Of a stretch of DNA of 64,000 nt, positions 17,525-26,472 are shown piece by piece (position 1 is the stretch's first letter; the number at the start of each line of letters is the position of its first letter). The stretch is from contig CAKSZS010000004.1 in assembly GCA_934525845.1 (NCBI GenBank), positions 75,224-139,223 of the forward strand, written 5' to 3'. The notes beneath the pieces were generated by a model that was not told where the DNA came from, made no database searches, and saw only the letters and a program-made list of their open reading frames with translations. The DNA is from an uncultured Faecalibacterium sp. GTDB lineage: Bacteria; Bacillota; Clostridia; Oscillospirales; Ruminococcaceae. The position numbers were made by a program, and so were the translations under genes.

Positions 17525-17650
17525 CCCTCATCCGTCATTGCTTCGCAATGCCACCTTCCCCCGTCTGGGGGAAGGCTTTCGTGAAGATGAAGCACTTAAA
17601 GGCTTCCCCCGGCCGGGGGAAGCTGTCAGCGTCAGCTGACTGATGAGGGC
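17525..17650. repeat. Dispersed palindromic intergenic repeat (copy C) inside the his operon
   Basis: About 126 bp bounded by CCCTCATCCGTCA and TGACTGATGAGGG. Internal hairpins are CATTGCTTCGCAATG, CCTTCCCCC-gtct-GGGGGAAGG and GCTTCCCCCGGCCGGGGGAAGC. It separates hisH from hisA, so it is transcribed within the operon and could form a stable intercistronic structure. Confidence 0.65.
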
Positions 17651-17680
17651 GTATAAGTCCAGGACGCAAAGGAGAACATT

Positions 17681-18400
17681 ATGCAGCTATTTCCAGCCAT
17701 TGACCTGCGGGGCGGCAAGGTGGTGCGCCTGACCCAGGGCGACTACGACCGCATGACCGTTTACGGCGAGGATCCCTGTGCCCAAGCACGGCAGTTCCTC
17801 GCGGCGGGTGCCAAAAATCTGCACGTCGTCGATCTGGACGGCGCAAAGGACGGCACCCTTTCCAATTACGATACCATTGCCGCGCTGGCCAGGCAGGGCG
17901 GTTTGTACATTGAAGTGGGCGGCGGCATCCGCACCGAGGAGCGCATTGAAAAATACCTTTCCCTCGGCGTGGGCCGCTGCATCCTGGGCAGCGTGGCGGT
18001 GACGGATTTTGCGTTCACCGCCCGGATGCTGCAGAAGTACGGCGACAAGATCGCCGTGGGTGTGGACGCCAGGGACGGCTATGTGGCCATCCACGGGTGG
18101 AAAGAAGTCAGCGCCGAACCGGGCGTGGACTTCTGCAAGCGTCTGGCGGACGCCGGATGCATCGCCATCATCTACACCGACATTGCCTGCGACGGCGCCA
18201 TGAAAGGCACGAATCTGGGTCTGTACCGCCAGCTGGCAAAGGAGGTGCCCGGCGTGGCCTTTACGGCCAGCGGCGGCATCTCGTCCGAAAAAGAGCTGCT
18301 GGAGCTGCAGGAGATGGGCACGGCGGCAGCCATTCTGGGCAAGAGCCTGTACACCGGTGCACTGGATCTGAAACGCTGTGTAGAACTGGTGCAGAATTGA
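17681..18400 (+). CDS. hisA: Phosphoribosylformimino-5-aminoimidazole carboxamide ribotide isomerase
   Basis: TIM-barrel Amadori isomerase, 239 residues. The catalytic aspartates lie in FPAIDLRGGKVVRLTQGDY (strand 1) and VGVDARDGYVAIHGW (mid-barrel), with phosphate-binding glycine loops GGGIRTEERI and ASGGISSEKEL. AAAGGAG precedes the ATG, downstream of the repeat element. Confidence 0.95.
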   Translation: MQLFPAIDLRGGKVVRLTQGDYDRMTVYGEDPCAQARQFLAAGAKNLHVVDLDGAKDGTLSNYDTIAALARQGGLYIEVGGGIRTEERIEKYLSLGVGRCILGSVAVTDFAFTARMLQKYGDKIAVGVDARDGYVAIHGWKEVSAEPGVDFCKRLADAGCIAIIYTDIACDGAMKGTNLGLYRQLAKEVPGVAFTASGGISSEKELLELQEMGTAAAILGKSLYTGALDLKRCVELVQN

Positions 18401-18416
18401 ACGGAGGGGAAACGAT

Positions 18417-19172
18417 ATGATCACCAAACGCATCATCCCCTGTCTGGACGTGCGCAATGGCCGCGTGGTCAAGGGCACGAACTTTGAGGGCATCAAGGAC
18501 GTGGCCGACCCGGTGGAGATGGCCCGGATGTACAACGCCGCCGGTGCTGACGAACTGGTGTTCTACGACATCACGGCAAGCTTTGAGGGCCGCGCCCTCT
18601 TCACAGACATCCTGACCCAGGTGGCCAGCGAGATCTTCATCCCGCTCACCGTGGGCGGCGGCATCAACACGCTGGAGGATTTTGACCGGGTGCTCAAGTG
18701 CGGGGCCGATAAGGTCAGCGTCAACTCCGGCGCCCTGCGGAACCCCGACCTCATCCCGGCGGCGGCTCAGCGCTACGGCAACCAGTGCGTGGTGCTCTCC
18801 GCCGACGTCAAGCGGGTGAACGGCCAGTTCCGGGTGTTCGCCAAGGGCGGGCGCGAGGACACCGGCCGGGACGCCCTGGACTGGATCACCTGGTGCGTGG
18901 ACCACGGCGCGGGCGAGATCTGCCTGAACAGCATCGACACGGACGGCGTGCGCACCGGCTTTGACCTGGAAATGCTGGACGCCGTGGCGGCGCGGGTGAA
19001 TGTGCCCATCATCGCCAGCGGCGGTGCGGGCAAAAAGGAAGATTTTCTCGAGCTGTTCCACCACAAGGGCATTGACGCCGGTCTGGCGGCGGGCATCTTC
19101 CACCAGAAGCTGCTGACCATCCGGGACCTGAAAGAATACCTGAACGAAAACGGCGTGGAGATGCGCCTGTAA
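18417..19172 (+). CDS. hisF: Imidazole glycerol phosphate synthase, cyclase subunit
   Basis: TIM-barrel cyclase paired with HisH, 251 residues. Catalytic aspartates lie in IIPCLDVRNGRVVKGTNF and VVLSADVKRVNGQFRVF; the TVGGGINTLEDF and IASGGAGKKEDF phosphate loops are conserved. It sits 16 bases after hisA with an ACGGAGGGG ribosome-binding site. Confidence 0.95.
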   Translation: MITKRIIPCLDVRNGRVVKGTNFEGIKDVADPVEMARMYNAAGADELVFYDITASFEGRALFTDILTQVASEIFIPLTVGGGINTLEDFDRVLKCGADKVSVNSGALRNPDLIPAAAQRYGNQCVVLSADVKRVNGQFRVFAKGGREDTGRDALDWITWCVDHGAGEICLNSIDTDGVRTGFDLEMLDAVAARVNVPIIASGGAGKKEDFLELFHHKGIDAGLAAGIFHQKLLTIRDLKEYLNENGVEMRL

Positions 19173-19251
19173 AAAACATCCGCAAACCCTTGCGTTTGCC
19201 TGCCAAATACGCTAAACTAGAGCTATCCCCTCAAGGGGAAGGAGAACCATC

Positions 19252-19887
19252 ATGGAACTGAAATTTGATGAAAAGGGCCTGATCCCTGCCATCGTGCAGG
19301 ATCACTACACCAAGGAAGTGCTCACCCTCGCCTACATGAACGCCGAGACGCTGGCGCTCACCATTGCCGAGGGCCGCACCGTGTTCTGGAGCCGGAGCCG
19401 TCAGGAGATCTGGCGCAAGGGCGAGACCAGCGGCAACGTGCAGCGGGTGGTGTCCATCACCGCCGACTGCGACAAGGACGCGCTGGTGGTGGAAGTGGTC
19501 AAATCCGGCCCCGCCTGCCACACCGGGGCCGAGAGCTGCTTCTTCAACGAAGTATACGTCTCCCCGGAGCTGAAGCAGTTCAGCTGGCAGGGCCTGTATG
19601 AACTCATCAAGGGCCGCAAGACGAACCCCCAGGAGGGCAGCTACACCACCTACCTGTTCGAAAAGGGCAAGGAGAAGATCCTGAAAAAGGTGGGCGAAGA
19701 GTGCACCGAGGTCATCATTGCAGGAGAAAAAGAGGACAAGGAAGAGACGATCTACGAGATCAGCGACCTTGCCTATCATGTTTTGGTGCTGATGGTCAGC
19801 GCCGGCATCACGGTGGAAGACGTGACCCGTGAGCTGGAAAAACGCCACGTCATTGACCACAAGGTCAAACAGGAAAGGATGCAGTGA
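19252..19887 (+). CDS. hisIE: Bifunctional phosphoribosyl-AMP cyclohydrolase / phosphoribosyl-ATP pyrophosphohydrolase
   Basis: Two-domain enzyme for steps 2 and 3. HisI (about 1-105) shows WSRSRQEIWRKGETSGN, DCDKDALVVEV and the zinc-binding GPACHTGAESCFF. HisE (about 110-205) shows LFEKGKEKILKKVGEECTEVIIAG and the acidic EISDLAYHVLVLM nucleotide-pyrophosphatase helix. Fusion of these two domains is common. AAGGAGAA precedes the ATG. Confidence 0.95.
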   Translation: MELKFDEKGLIPAIVQDHYTKEVLTLAYMNAETLALTIAEGRTVFWSRSRQEIWRKGETSGNVQRVVSITADCDKDALVVEVVKSGPACHTGAESCFFNEVYVSPELKQFSWQGLYELIKGRKTNPQEGSYTTYLFEKGKEKILKKVGEECTEVIIAGEKEDKEETIYEISDLAYHVLVLMVSAGITVEDVTRELEKRHVIDHKVKQERMQ

Positions 19888-19894
19888 GTTTTCT

Positions 19895-20719
19895 ATGGCA
19901 GATTATAAGAAGTCCAGTGTCCATTGCCACTCCACCATGTGCGATGGCAAAAATACCTTGCAGGATATGGCAAGTGCTGCGTGTGCGCAGGGCCTGACCA
20001 CGCTGGGCTTCACCGGCCATAGCTACACCCAGCGCGACCGTGAATACTGCATGAGCCCCAGCCGCACCGCCCAGTACAAGGCCACCATCGCCAAGCTGAA
20101 GGCCGAGTACAAGGGCAAGGTGGATATCCTGTGCGGCATCGAGTGGGACATCCTGAGCGAGGACAAGCGCACCGGCTACGATTACTGGATCGGCAGCGCA
20201 CACCACCTGTACGGCAAGAACACCGGCAAGTACTACGAGATCGATTTCCGCCCGCAGGATCTGTGGGACTGCATCAACGACGACTTTGACGCCGATCCGC
20301 TGGCCGCTGTGGAAGCCTACTTTGCCGAGGTGGAAAAGGTCGCCGCCCTCAAGCCGGACATCCTGGCCCACATCGACCTCATCAAGAAGTTGAACGCCGA
20401 CGGTGCCTTCTTTGACGAGGAGTCGCCCCGCTACAAGGCCGCTGCCCTCAAGGCCCTGCAGGCCGCCAAGGACAACGACTGCCTGCTGGAAGTGAACACC
20501 GGCGGCGTCTACCGCGGCTACCGCAAGGACTTCTACCCCGGTGCCTGGCTGCTGGGCGAGTGGCAGAAGATGGGCGGCAAGGTCATCATCACCTCGGACG
20601 CCCACGACACCGCCAGCCTGACCTTCGGCTTTGACGAGGCCGCCGCCGCCATCAAGGCTGCCGGCTTCACCAGCGTGGAGGTGCTCACCGGCCACGGCTT
20701 TGAGACGCAGGAGCTGTAA
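19895..20719 (+). CDS. hisJ: Histidinol phosphatase, PHP family
   Basis: Dephosphorylates histidinol phosphate, filling the gap left by monofunctional HisB. The 274-residue protein shows the metal-binding PHP motifs VHCHSTMCDGKNTLQDM at the N-terminus, GIEWDIL, AHIDLIKK and ITSDAHDT near the C-terminus. The start at 19895 (MADYKKS) follows the hisIE stop by seven bases; AAAGGATG lies upstream. The operon ends here with a terminator. Confidence 0.88.
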   Translation: MADYKKSSVHCHSTMCDGKNTLQDMASAACAQGLTTLGFTGHSYTQRDREYCMSPSRTAQYKATIAKLKAEYKGKVDILCGIEWDILSEDKRTGYDYWIGSAHHLYGKNTGKYYEIDFRPQDLWDCINDDFDADPLAAVEAYFAEVEKVAALKPDILAHIDLIKKLNADGAFFDEESPRYKAAALKALQAAKDNDCLLEVNTGGVYRGYRKDFYPGAWLLGEWQKMGGKVIITSDAHDTASLTFGFDEAAAAIKAAGFTSVEVLTGHGFETQEL

Positions 20720-20787
20720 AGAGCACGATTGGAATTGCCGCCGCTTGCGCTCTGGCAATTTTCAGCGGAAAAATGTTTTTGATTTTG

Positions 20788-20825
20788 CAGTCAGAGCGGC
20801 CTGCGGGCCGCTCTGACTGCCTTTT
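20788..20825 (+). terminator. Terminator of the histidine operon
   Basis: GCAGTCAGAGCGGCC-tgc-GGGCCGCTCTGACTGC followed by CTTTT; a long stem. Confidence 0.9.
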
Positions 20826-20946
20826 CACGAGAGGGGCCGCCGCGGGCAGCTTCTTCGTAAAAAGCAACTGCATAAAACGACAAAACAAGGGACTGCTTTC
20901 CGGGCGGCCCCTTGTTTTGCGGTAAAAATAAAGTTGGAGGAACCCT

Positions 20947-22320
20947 ATGACCCAGACCCAGTCCCGGAAGAAGAACCTCTTCCAGATGAATGTAGACCTG
21001 ATGCACGGCCCCATCTTCAGGAGTCTGGTGCTGTTCATGCTGCCCATCCTCGTGTCCAACCTCTTCCAGCAGCTGTACAACACGGTGGATACCATGATCG
21101 TGGGCAACGTACTGGGCGACACCGCCCTTGCCGCCATTGGCTCCTGCGGCTCCATCTACGAGCTGCTGGTGGGCTTTGGCCTGGGCATCGGCAATGGCCT
21201 TGCCATCGTGGCAGCGCGCGCCTATGGTGCCCAGGACGAAGACCTGCTGAAGAAGACGGTAGCCGGGTCGCTGGTCATCGGCCTGGCGGCCTCACTGGTC
21301 ATTACGACCGCAGGATTTTTCGGCCTGCATCCCCTGCTGCACCTGCTGGACACCCCGGCGGAGATCCTGGAAGACGCGTACCGGTACATCATCGTCATTG
21401 ACCTGGGCGTCATCGTCATGTTTCTGTACAACCTGTGCGCCGGCCTGCTGCGGGCCATCGGCAACAGTGTGATGCCGCTGGTGTTCCTGCTCATCAGCTC
21501 GGCGCTGAACGTGGCGCTGGACCTGTGGCTGATTGCGGGCGTGGGCATGGGCGTCATGGGTGCGGCGGTGGCCACCGTCATTGCCCAGGGCATCTCGGTG
21601 GTGCTGTGCGTGCTGTATGTGCTGGCAAAGGTGCGGATCCTCATCCCGGCCCGGAAGCATTGGGCTGTGGGCAGCAAGCTGTATTGGGACCTGTTCAGCC
21701 AGAGCATTTCCATGGGCCTGATGAGCAGCATCGTGTCCGCCGGTTCGGTGGTGCTGCAGTATGGCATCAACGGTCTGGGCACCCTGACCATCGCCGGGCA
21801 CACCGCCGCCCGCAAGCTGTTTGCCTTCACGGATATGCCGCTGATCGCCATGGCGAATGCCGGTTCCACCTACTTTTCCCAGAACTATGGTGCCGGCCAG
21901 CCGGAACGCGTGCGCAGAGGAATGTGGGAGATCTACCTGTATTCGGTGGGCGTGATGATCCTTTCCGTGCTGCTGATGCAGGCGGGCGCGCCTTTCCTGG
22001 TCAAGCTGATCTCCGGGTCTTCGGAGGCCATCGTGCTGGAAAACGGTGCCCGTTATCTGCGCTGGAATGCCCCGTTCTATGCAGTGCTGGGCGTTCTGCT
22101 GTCCACCCGCTATGCCCTGCAGAGCCTGGGGCAGAAGGTGCTGCCGCTGTTCTCCAGTGTCATCGAGCTGGTGGGCAAGGTGATCTTCGTGCTGGTGTTC
22201 ATCCCCCGCTTTGCGTACAATGCGGTCATCCTGTGTGAGCCGATCATCTGGTGCTTCATGGCACTGTATCTGGTGATCGTCTATCTGCACGACCCGTTCG
22301 TGTTCCCGAAGAAGAAATAA
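20947..22320 (+). CDS. MATE-family multidrug/metabolite exporter
   Basis: A 457-residue membrane protein with about 12 helices in two homologous halves. The N-terminal helix motif LVLFMLPILVSNLFQQLYNTVDTMIVG and the following AAIGSCGSIYELLVGFGLGIGNG are diagnostic of NorM/DinF-type MATE proteins using Na+ or H+ gradients. TTGGAGGA precedes the ATG. Substrate cannot be inferred. Confidence 0.92.
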   Translation: MTQTQSRKKNLFQMNVDLMHGPIFRSLVLFMLPILVSNLFQQLYNTVDTMIVGNVLGDTALAAIGSCGSIYELLVGFGLGIGNGLAIVAARAYGAQDEDLLKKTVAGSLVIGLAASLVITTAGFFGLHPLLHLLDTPAEILEDAYRYIIVIDLGVIVMFLYNLCAGLLRAIGNSVMPLVFLLISSALNVALDLWLIAGVGMGVMGAAVATVIAQGISVVLCVLYVLAKVRILIPARKHWAVGSKLYWDLFSQSISMGLMSSIVSAGSVVLQYGINGLGTLTIAGHTAARKLFAFTDMPLIAMANAGSTYFSQNYGAGQPERVRRGMWEIYLYSVGVMILSVLLMQAGAPFLVKLISGSSEAIVLENGARYLRWNAPFYAVLGVLLSTRYALQSLGQKVLPLFSSVIELVGKVIFVLVFIPRFAYNAVILCEPIIWCFMALYLVIVYLHDPFVFPKKK

Positions 22321-22326
22321 TGATAC

Positions 22327-22369
22327 AAACAAAAGAAGCGGCTGCCGCGGCAGCCGCTTCTTTTGTTTG
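22327..22369. terminator. Bidirectional terminator
   Basis: ACAAAAGAAGCGGCTGCC and its inverse around a GC centre, with A and T flanks; shared by convergent MATE (+) and PRTase-like (-) genes. Confidence 0.92.
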
Positions 22370-22381
22370 TTCGGATGGATT

Positions 22382-23017
22382 TTACAGCGCCGAATAGCCG
22401 AAGCTGTTCACCAGGGCATCGATGTGCTGGCCGGCCTTGCACAGGGGGCAGTCGCGGCTGTCGAAGCTGGCGTAGTCGGGCAGGCTGGCGGGGTCAAAGA
22501 TGGAGGTGACCTCGTAGCCCAGGCACTCGTGGGTGGTGGCAAAGATGGCGGACAGACCCGCCACGGTGCCGCCGTAGTAGTTCACGGCCTCAATGGCGGC
22601 CTGTACGGTGTAGCCGGTGGTGATGGAAGCAGCCAGAATGAGAACGTGCTTGCCCTTGACCATGGGGGCCAGATTGTCGCGCAGGATGATCTGGCTGCCG
22701 GTGGTGTACTCCGGGGTGACAACGTAGATGGTCTGGTGGGCGTTCATGTTGGCAAAGCCGTCCTTGGTCAGCTCGTTGGCCAGGCAGGTACCGATGACCT
22801 GGGTGCCGTCCAGGCAGAGCACCGTGTCCACGATGGTGTTGTGCTGGTAGGCGCTCACCAGTTCCTTGGCGACCGCCTTGGCTTCGGACAGGCGGGCCTT
22901 CTGGGTGGTCACATCGATGTAGTAGTTGATGTGGCTGTGGCTGGTGGCAAAGTGTCCCTTTGCCACGCGCAGGAACAGATTGCTTTTTTTGGTGGGCAGT
23001 TTGACCATGTTGATCAT
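22382..23017 (-). CDS. Type I phosphoribosyltransferase-like protein (PyrE-related) with altered PRPP loop
   Basis: A 211-residue protein with PRTase-fold features: KSNLFLRVAKGHFATSHSHINYYIDVT resembles the N-terminus of orotate PRTase relatives, and HVLILAASITTGYTVQAA sits where the PRPP-binding loop should be. The usual acidic pair (DD/ED) before TTG is replaced by AAS, so catalysis with PRPP is doubtful. The C-terminus has a CPLC pair. AAAGGAG supports the start at 23017. It may be a regulator or a salvage enzyme. Confidence 0.65.
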   Translation of the reverse strand: MINMVKLPTKKSNLFLRVAKGHFATSHSHINYYIDVTTQKARLSEAKAVAKELVSAYQHNTIVDTVLCLDGTQVIGTCLANELTKDGFANMNAHQTIYVVTPEYTTGSQIILRDNLAPMVKGKHVLILAASITTGYTVQAAIEAVNYYGGTVAGLSAIFATTHECLGYEVTSIFDPASLPDYASFDSRDCPLCKAGQHIDALVNSFGYSAL

Positions 23018-23230
23018 ACAGGCAGCACTCCTTTTCAGCGGGCGCAAGGCGCCGCAAAATACAAAACAGCGCGGCGGCACCCCTTTGGCCGCTGCGCATC
23101 CTGCACCGGGTTTTGATGCTTCTATTGTACCGGAAAATGCCCCTGTGCACAAGGCACAAATCCACTAAAAAACTTTGCCAAACCTACAGCAACCTGCCGA
23201 AACGACGCTCTTTTTACCCGCCCAGGGGCG

Positions 23231-23260
23231 CAAAAAAGCCCGCACCGAAGTGCGGGCCGG
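23231..23260 (-). terminator. Terminator after the Tat lipoprotein cluster
   Basis: Minus strand GCCCGCAC-ttcg-GTGCGGGC followed by T6, with a UUCG-type tetraloop. Confidence 0.88.
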
Positions 23261-23282
23261 AATATTTCCCGAGAAAAGGATC

Positions 23283-23819
23283 TTATTCGCCGGTGGTCTC
23301 ACTGGAAGCGGAATCTTCGGTCACGGTGATCGTCCAGATCATGGTGTAGGAAGCGTTGTCGAGCACCGGGATGTAACGGAAGCTCAGCACATCGCCCTTT
23401 TTCAGTGTGGGGTAGGCCGGGGTGGAAGGAACGGTCACGGTGACAGAAGCTTTGTCGCCCTTTGCCAGCACGCCGGGGCCGCCGGTGCAGGTAAGAGCGC
23501 CGCCCAGACAGCTGTATTTCTGTTTGCCATCGCTGCCCGTAATGATCAACTGGAAATTGTTGCCGGTCAGCTGGATGGTGTTGCCATAACTGGACTGGAT
23601 ATCCAGGGCAAAACAGCCATCTTTCAGGCTGGTGCCGTTCTTCTCATCCTTCAGTTTGGCGGTGACCTGGTTGATGGTCAGCGAGGTACCCGGAGCTTTG
23701 CTGCTGGGATTGTAGGGGTCCTGCACCTCACAGCCGGCCAGTAGAGCGGAACCGGCCACGGCCACAGCGGCCACGGCGGTGTACTTCAGAAAAGAGCGAC
23801 GGGAAAATGTATAGGACAT
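23283..23819 (-). CDS. Tat-type lipoprotein, paralogue 1
   Basis: A 178-residue exported protein. The N-terminus MSYTFSRRSFLK is a twin-arginine motif and LLAGC a lipobox, so it should be folded before export and anchored in the membrane by its Cys. The remainder is a beta-rich, immunoglobulin-like domain with alternating hydrophobic strands ending in SFRYIPVLDNASYTMIWTITV. It resembles DUF4352/DUF5067-type domains in outline only. It belongs to a family with the genes at 23894, 24605 and 27929. Function unknown. Confidence 0.8.
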   Translation of the reverse strand: MSYTFSRRSFLKYTAVAAVAVAGSALLAGCEVQDPYNPSSKAPGTSLTINQVTAKLKDEKNGTSLKDGCFALDIQSSYGNTIQLTGNNFQLIITGSDGKQKYSCLGGALTCTGGPGVLAKGDKASVTVTVPSTPAYPTLKKGDVLSFRYIPVLDNASYTMIWTITVTEDSASSETTGE

Positions 23820-23893
23820 CGTTCATTCCTCCTTCTATTTGTGCAAAAAATAATCACGCATCAAACGGTGTGAAAGCAAAACTTCGACAGTTC

Positions 23894-24430
23894 TTAGGAT
23901 TCTTCACCAGCACCGGCATTGGTGATGGTGATGTGGTCTTTCACGACCAGTTTCCAGGAAGCAGAATACTCGGCGTACTCCGTGGGATCCGGGAAGAACC
24001 GCAGAGTGACAACATCGGTATCACTGAGAGCAGGCACGCCGCTGGCGGTGATCATAAAGGTACCGGTCTTGCCGTGTGCTACAACGCCGTCCGGGATCTT
24101 TTCGGCGGTGGAGCGAACCGAGATCTTGGAATCGGCTAATGCCTGATAGTTGTTGGTGGCTTCTACATAGAAGCTGTTGCGGTTCACAAGCACCGAACTG
24201 ATGCGGCCATTGTTGACCTCGAACTCAAAAGTCAGGGTTTTCTTTTCAGCATCGTAAGCGGCGGATTTCAGGGTGCTCTTGATCTTCAGCACAGAATTGG
24301 ACGTGTTGGTGCCGGTCTGGGTGTGGTCCTCACCACTGGAGCAGCCGCCCAGCAGACTGGTGCCGGCCACAGCAACGGCGGCCGCAGCGGAATATTTCAG
24401 AAACGTGCGGCGGGAAAAAGACTGAGACAT
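23894..24430 (-). CDS. Tat-type lipoprotein, paralogue 2
   Basis: Also 178 residues, with MSQSFSRRTFLKYS and lipobox LLGGC. The mature part has the same plan as paralogue 1: a strand-rich domain with VVAHGKTGTFMITASGVPALSDTDVVTLRFFP aligning in style with its neighbour's KGDKASVTV-LKKGDVLSFRY region. GGAGGAA lies before the ATG. It probably arose by tandem duplication. Function unknown. Confidence 0.8.
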   Translation of the reverse strand: MSQSFSRRTFLKYSAAAAVAVAGTSLLGGCSSGEDHTQTGTNTSNSVLKIKSTLKSAAYDAEKKTLTFEFEVNNGRISSVLVNRNSFYVEATNNYQALADSKISVRSTAEKIPDGVVAHGKTGTFMITASGVPALSDTDVVTLRFFPDPTEYAEYSASWKLVVKDHITITNAGAGEES

Positions 24431-24604
24431 CTTCGTTCCTCCTTTTTGGAAAGCAAAAATGCATTTTTTACCATGGGATGTTACCTACCATGGGATGTTA
24501 CCTATACAATAGGCGAAACCGGGGCAAAAGTCAATGCTTTTTGCAAAATAATTCTGAACAAACGGTTGGAAAGACGTACATTTTAGACGAAATTTCGGTA
24601 AAAC

Positions 24605-25219
24605 TTAACCGCGGATCACATCGGCGGCGTTCAGGATAAAGGTCAGGGTCTTGTCCTGAACGAAGGTAGGCAGATAGGTCACCTGGATCTGCTGCCAGCC
24701 GGTGGGCACCATGAGCATCAGCACCACATAGCCGGAACCCTGCGGGGGCAGGCTCTCGGCATCGGAGAAGCTCTGGGAGTTGGGGTTGTACAGCGAGATG
24801 TTGGCGCTGCACAGCACGCTCTGGCCATCGCAGGAAGCGGTGAAATCCGGCGTAGCAGCGGCCATGGCCTGGAAGTTGGCGTCCACGTTGGTCAGTGGGG
24901 GCACCGGGTAAGCCGCATTGATGGCATCGATGCCCTGCGCACCGATGACGAAGGTGTCCTTCTTGGAACGGTTGACGGCTGTGATGCGCACACCGAGGTA
25001 CTCATAGCCGGGCTGGTCGGGATCCCGGGTCAGGTGGAACACGCTGGACAGCTGCACGCCCAGGTTGTTCCAGTTCTTGACGCTGTCGCCGACCTTGACC
25101 TCCACCACGGTGGAATTGCCGCGGGTCTTGCAGCCGCTCAGCATACCGGCAGCACCGACGGCCGCTGCAGAGACGCCGACGCATTTCAGGAAAGCACGGC
25201 GGGAAATGTTGTTCGACAT
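24605..25219 (-). CDS. Tat-type lipoprotein, paralogue 3
   Basis: A 204-residue member with MSNNISRRAFLKCVG and lipobox MLSGC. The mature domain includes LGVQLSSVFHLTRDPDQPGYEYLGV and ends with a GSGYVVLMLMVPTGWQQIQVTYLPTF segment that also occurs in similar form in the copy at 27929 (ADWQTLELTYAPDF). The start at 25219 is preceded by AAGGAGGA; a longer reading to 25330 has no signal. Function unknown. Confidence 0.8.
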   Translation of the reverse strand: MSNNISRRAFLKCVGVSAAAVGAAGMLSGCKTRGNSTVVEVKVGDSVKNWNNLGVQLSSVFHLTRDPDQPGYEYLGVRITAVNRSKKDTFVIGAQGIDAINAAYPVPPLTNVDANFQAMAAATPDFTASCDGQSVLCSANISLYNPNSQSFSDAESLPPQGSGYVVLMLMVPTGWQQIQVTYLPTFVQDKTLTFILNAADVIRG

Positions 25220-25337
25220 GAAAATGTCCTCCTTTTCGGTTGAGGAAGAAAATGATCCTTCTCCAGGTTCCTCTCTTCTGTTTATACCGTTTCCGGCGGC
25301 CGGATGCAAGAGGAATGCACTACAATTCACAGGAATA

Positions 25338-26033
25338 TCACGGCTCCGGGGTCAGCCCCTTGACGTGGGTCTCGCTGGTCTTGACCAAATTTAACAAGCT
25401 GGGCGTGTACAGCGGGAACTCCCGGGTCAGGCTCTCGGTGGTCATGGCCAGGCAGGCGGGGTCCTTCACGCCCTCGCCGCCGTTCACGTCCTGGCCGTCC
25501 AGCAGAGCTTCCACATTGGCCTCGGACATCCGCATCACGGCATCCGAATAGCCGCGCCAGCGGTGCGGCTCAATGCTGAACATACTGGCGGCGTTGTGCG
25601 GCTCGGCAGAGTAAAGCAGGCGGAACATCTTGGCCACCGCCATCATCAGGTAGGCGCTCACTTCGGTGGTCAGCGCCTTGCTGTGGCACTGGCCGATCTT
25701 GGCATACAGCACGTTCAGGCTGTTGGAGATCAGCTTTTTGTTCATGGTGGGCAACACGCTGCCGTGGTACACGTTGTCCTTCATCTTGTCCGGGTTGGGC
25801 AGGTCTTCGGCAGACAGCATCATGCCGTTGCGCTCGGCACTGCGGCCCAGCAGATAATCGCAGGAAACATTATAATAGTCGGCTACCCGCACCACGAAGT
25901 CCAGGCCGCACTCGCGGATGCCTTTTTCGTAGTGGGACAGCAGCGCCTGCGAAACGCCCAGATCCTCGGCCGCCTGTTTCTGGGTGATGCCGCGCTCCTT
26001 GCGCAGCAGTTTGATGATACGATTGAATTCCAT
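25338..26033 (-). CDS. XRE-family helix-turn-helix regulator
   Basis: A 231-residue protein whose first 60 residues form a phage-repressor-type HTH (IKLLRKERGITQKQAAEDLGVSQALLSHYEKGIRECGLDFVVRVADYYNVSCDYLLG). The C-terminal 150 residues are helical and unassigned. GAGGAG precedes the ATG at 26033, preferred over the codon at 26057. It lies upstream of three same-strand Tat lipoprotein genes and may govern them. Confidence 0.85.
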   Translation of the reverse strand: MEFNRIIKLLRKERGITQKQAAEDLGVSQALLSHYEKGIRECGLDFVVRVADYYNVSCDYLLGRSAERNGMMLSAEDLPNPDKMKDNVYHGSVLPTMNKKLISNSLNVLYAKIGQCHSKALTTEVSAYLMMAVAKMFRLLYSAEPHNAASMFSIEPHRWRGYSDAVMRMSEANVEALLDGQDVNGGEGVKDPACLAMTTESLTREFPLYTPSLLNLVKTSETHVKGLTPEP

Positions 26034-26472
26034 GATCTTCGGCTCCTCAATGTTCACGGTTGAATGGGAACATCTTTGATTTTTGGTTTACAGCACGTTG
26101 ATTATACACAATGGAAAACGACTTGTAAAGCAAGAAAAGTGACGATATTTTCCTATAATTTTCGTCATTTTTGTCAAAACACTTGCCCCGGATACTAGAT
26201 GTATGCTAAACTATGGGTATTAACGCATACATTTTGTGGCGCGGTTCCCTCCGGAGCAGAAAAAGTCCGGTGTCCCAAAATGCATTTTGGGACGAAAAAT
26301 GTCTACCCGGCTCCGGCTGGACCACCTGTTTTCCGCGACTTGAAAAAAAGTATTCCATCTTTCTTTGTTTTGTGCTATAATGCTTTTTTGGCACCTGTCC
26401 TTGTCCGGCGCACACAAAATGCCGGGGAAGATGCTATAAAGAATATAGGAATAAGGAAAGAGGAAACCCACG
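26034..26472. promoter_or_regulatory. Intergenic region with a 22-bp perfect palindrome
   Basis: About 440 bp without a gene. It is AT-rich near the XRE start. At 26272-26293 lies a perfect 22-bp palindrome built from GTCCCAAAAT, GC and the mirror arm, nested inside outer arms CCGGAGC (about 26251) and GCTCCGG (about 26310). TATAAT-like boxes occur near 26378 and 26433, upstream of the + strand lipoprotein. No open frame here looks coding. Confidence 0.55.
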
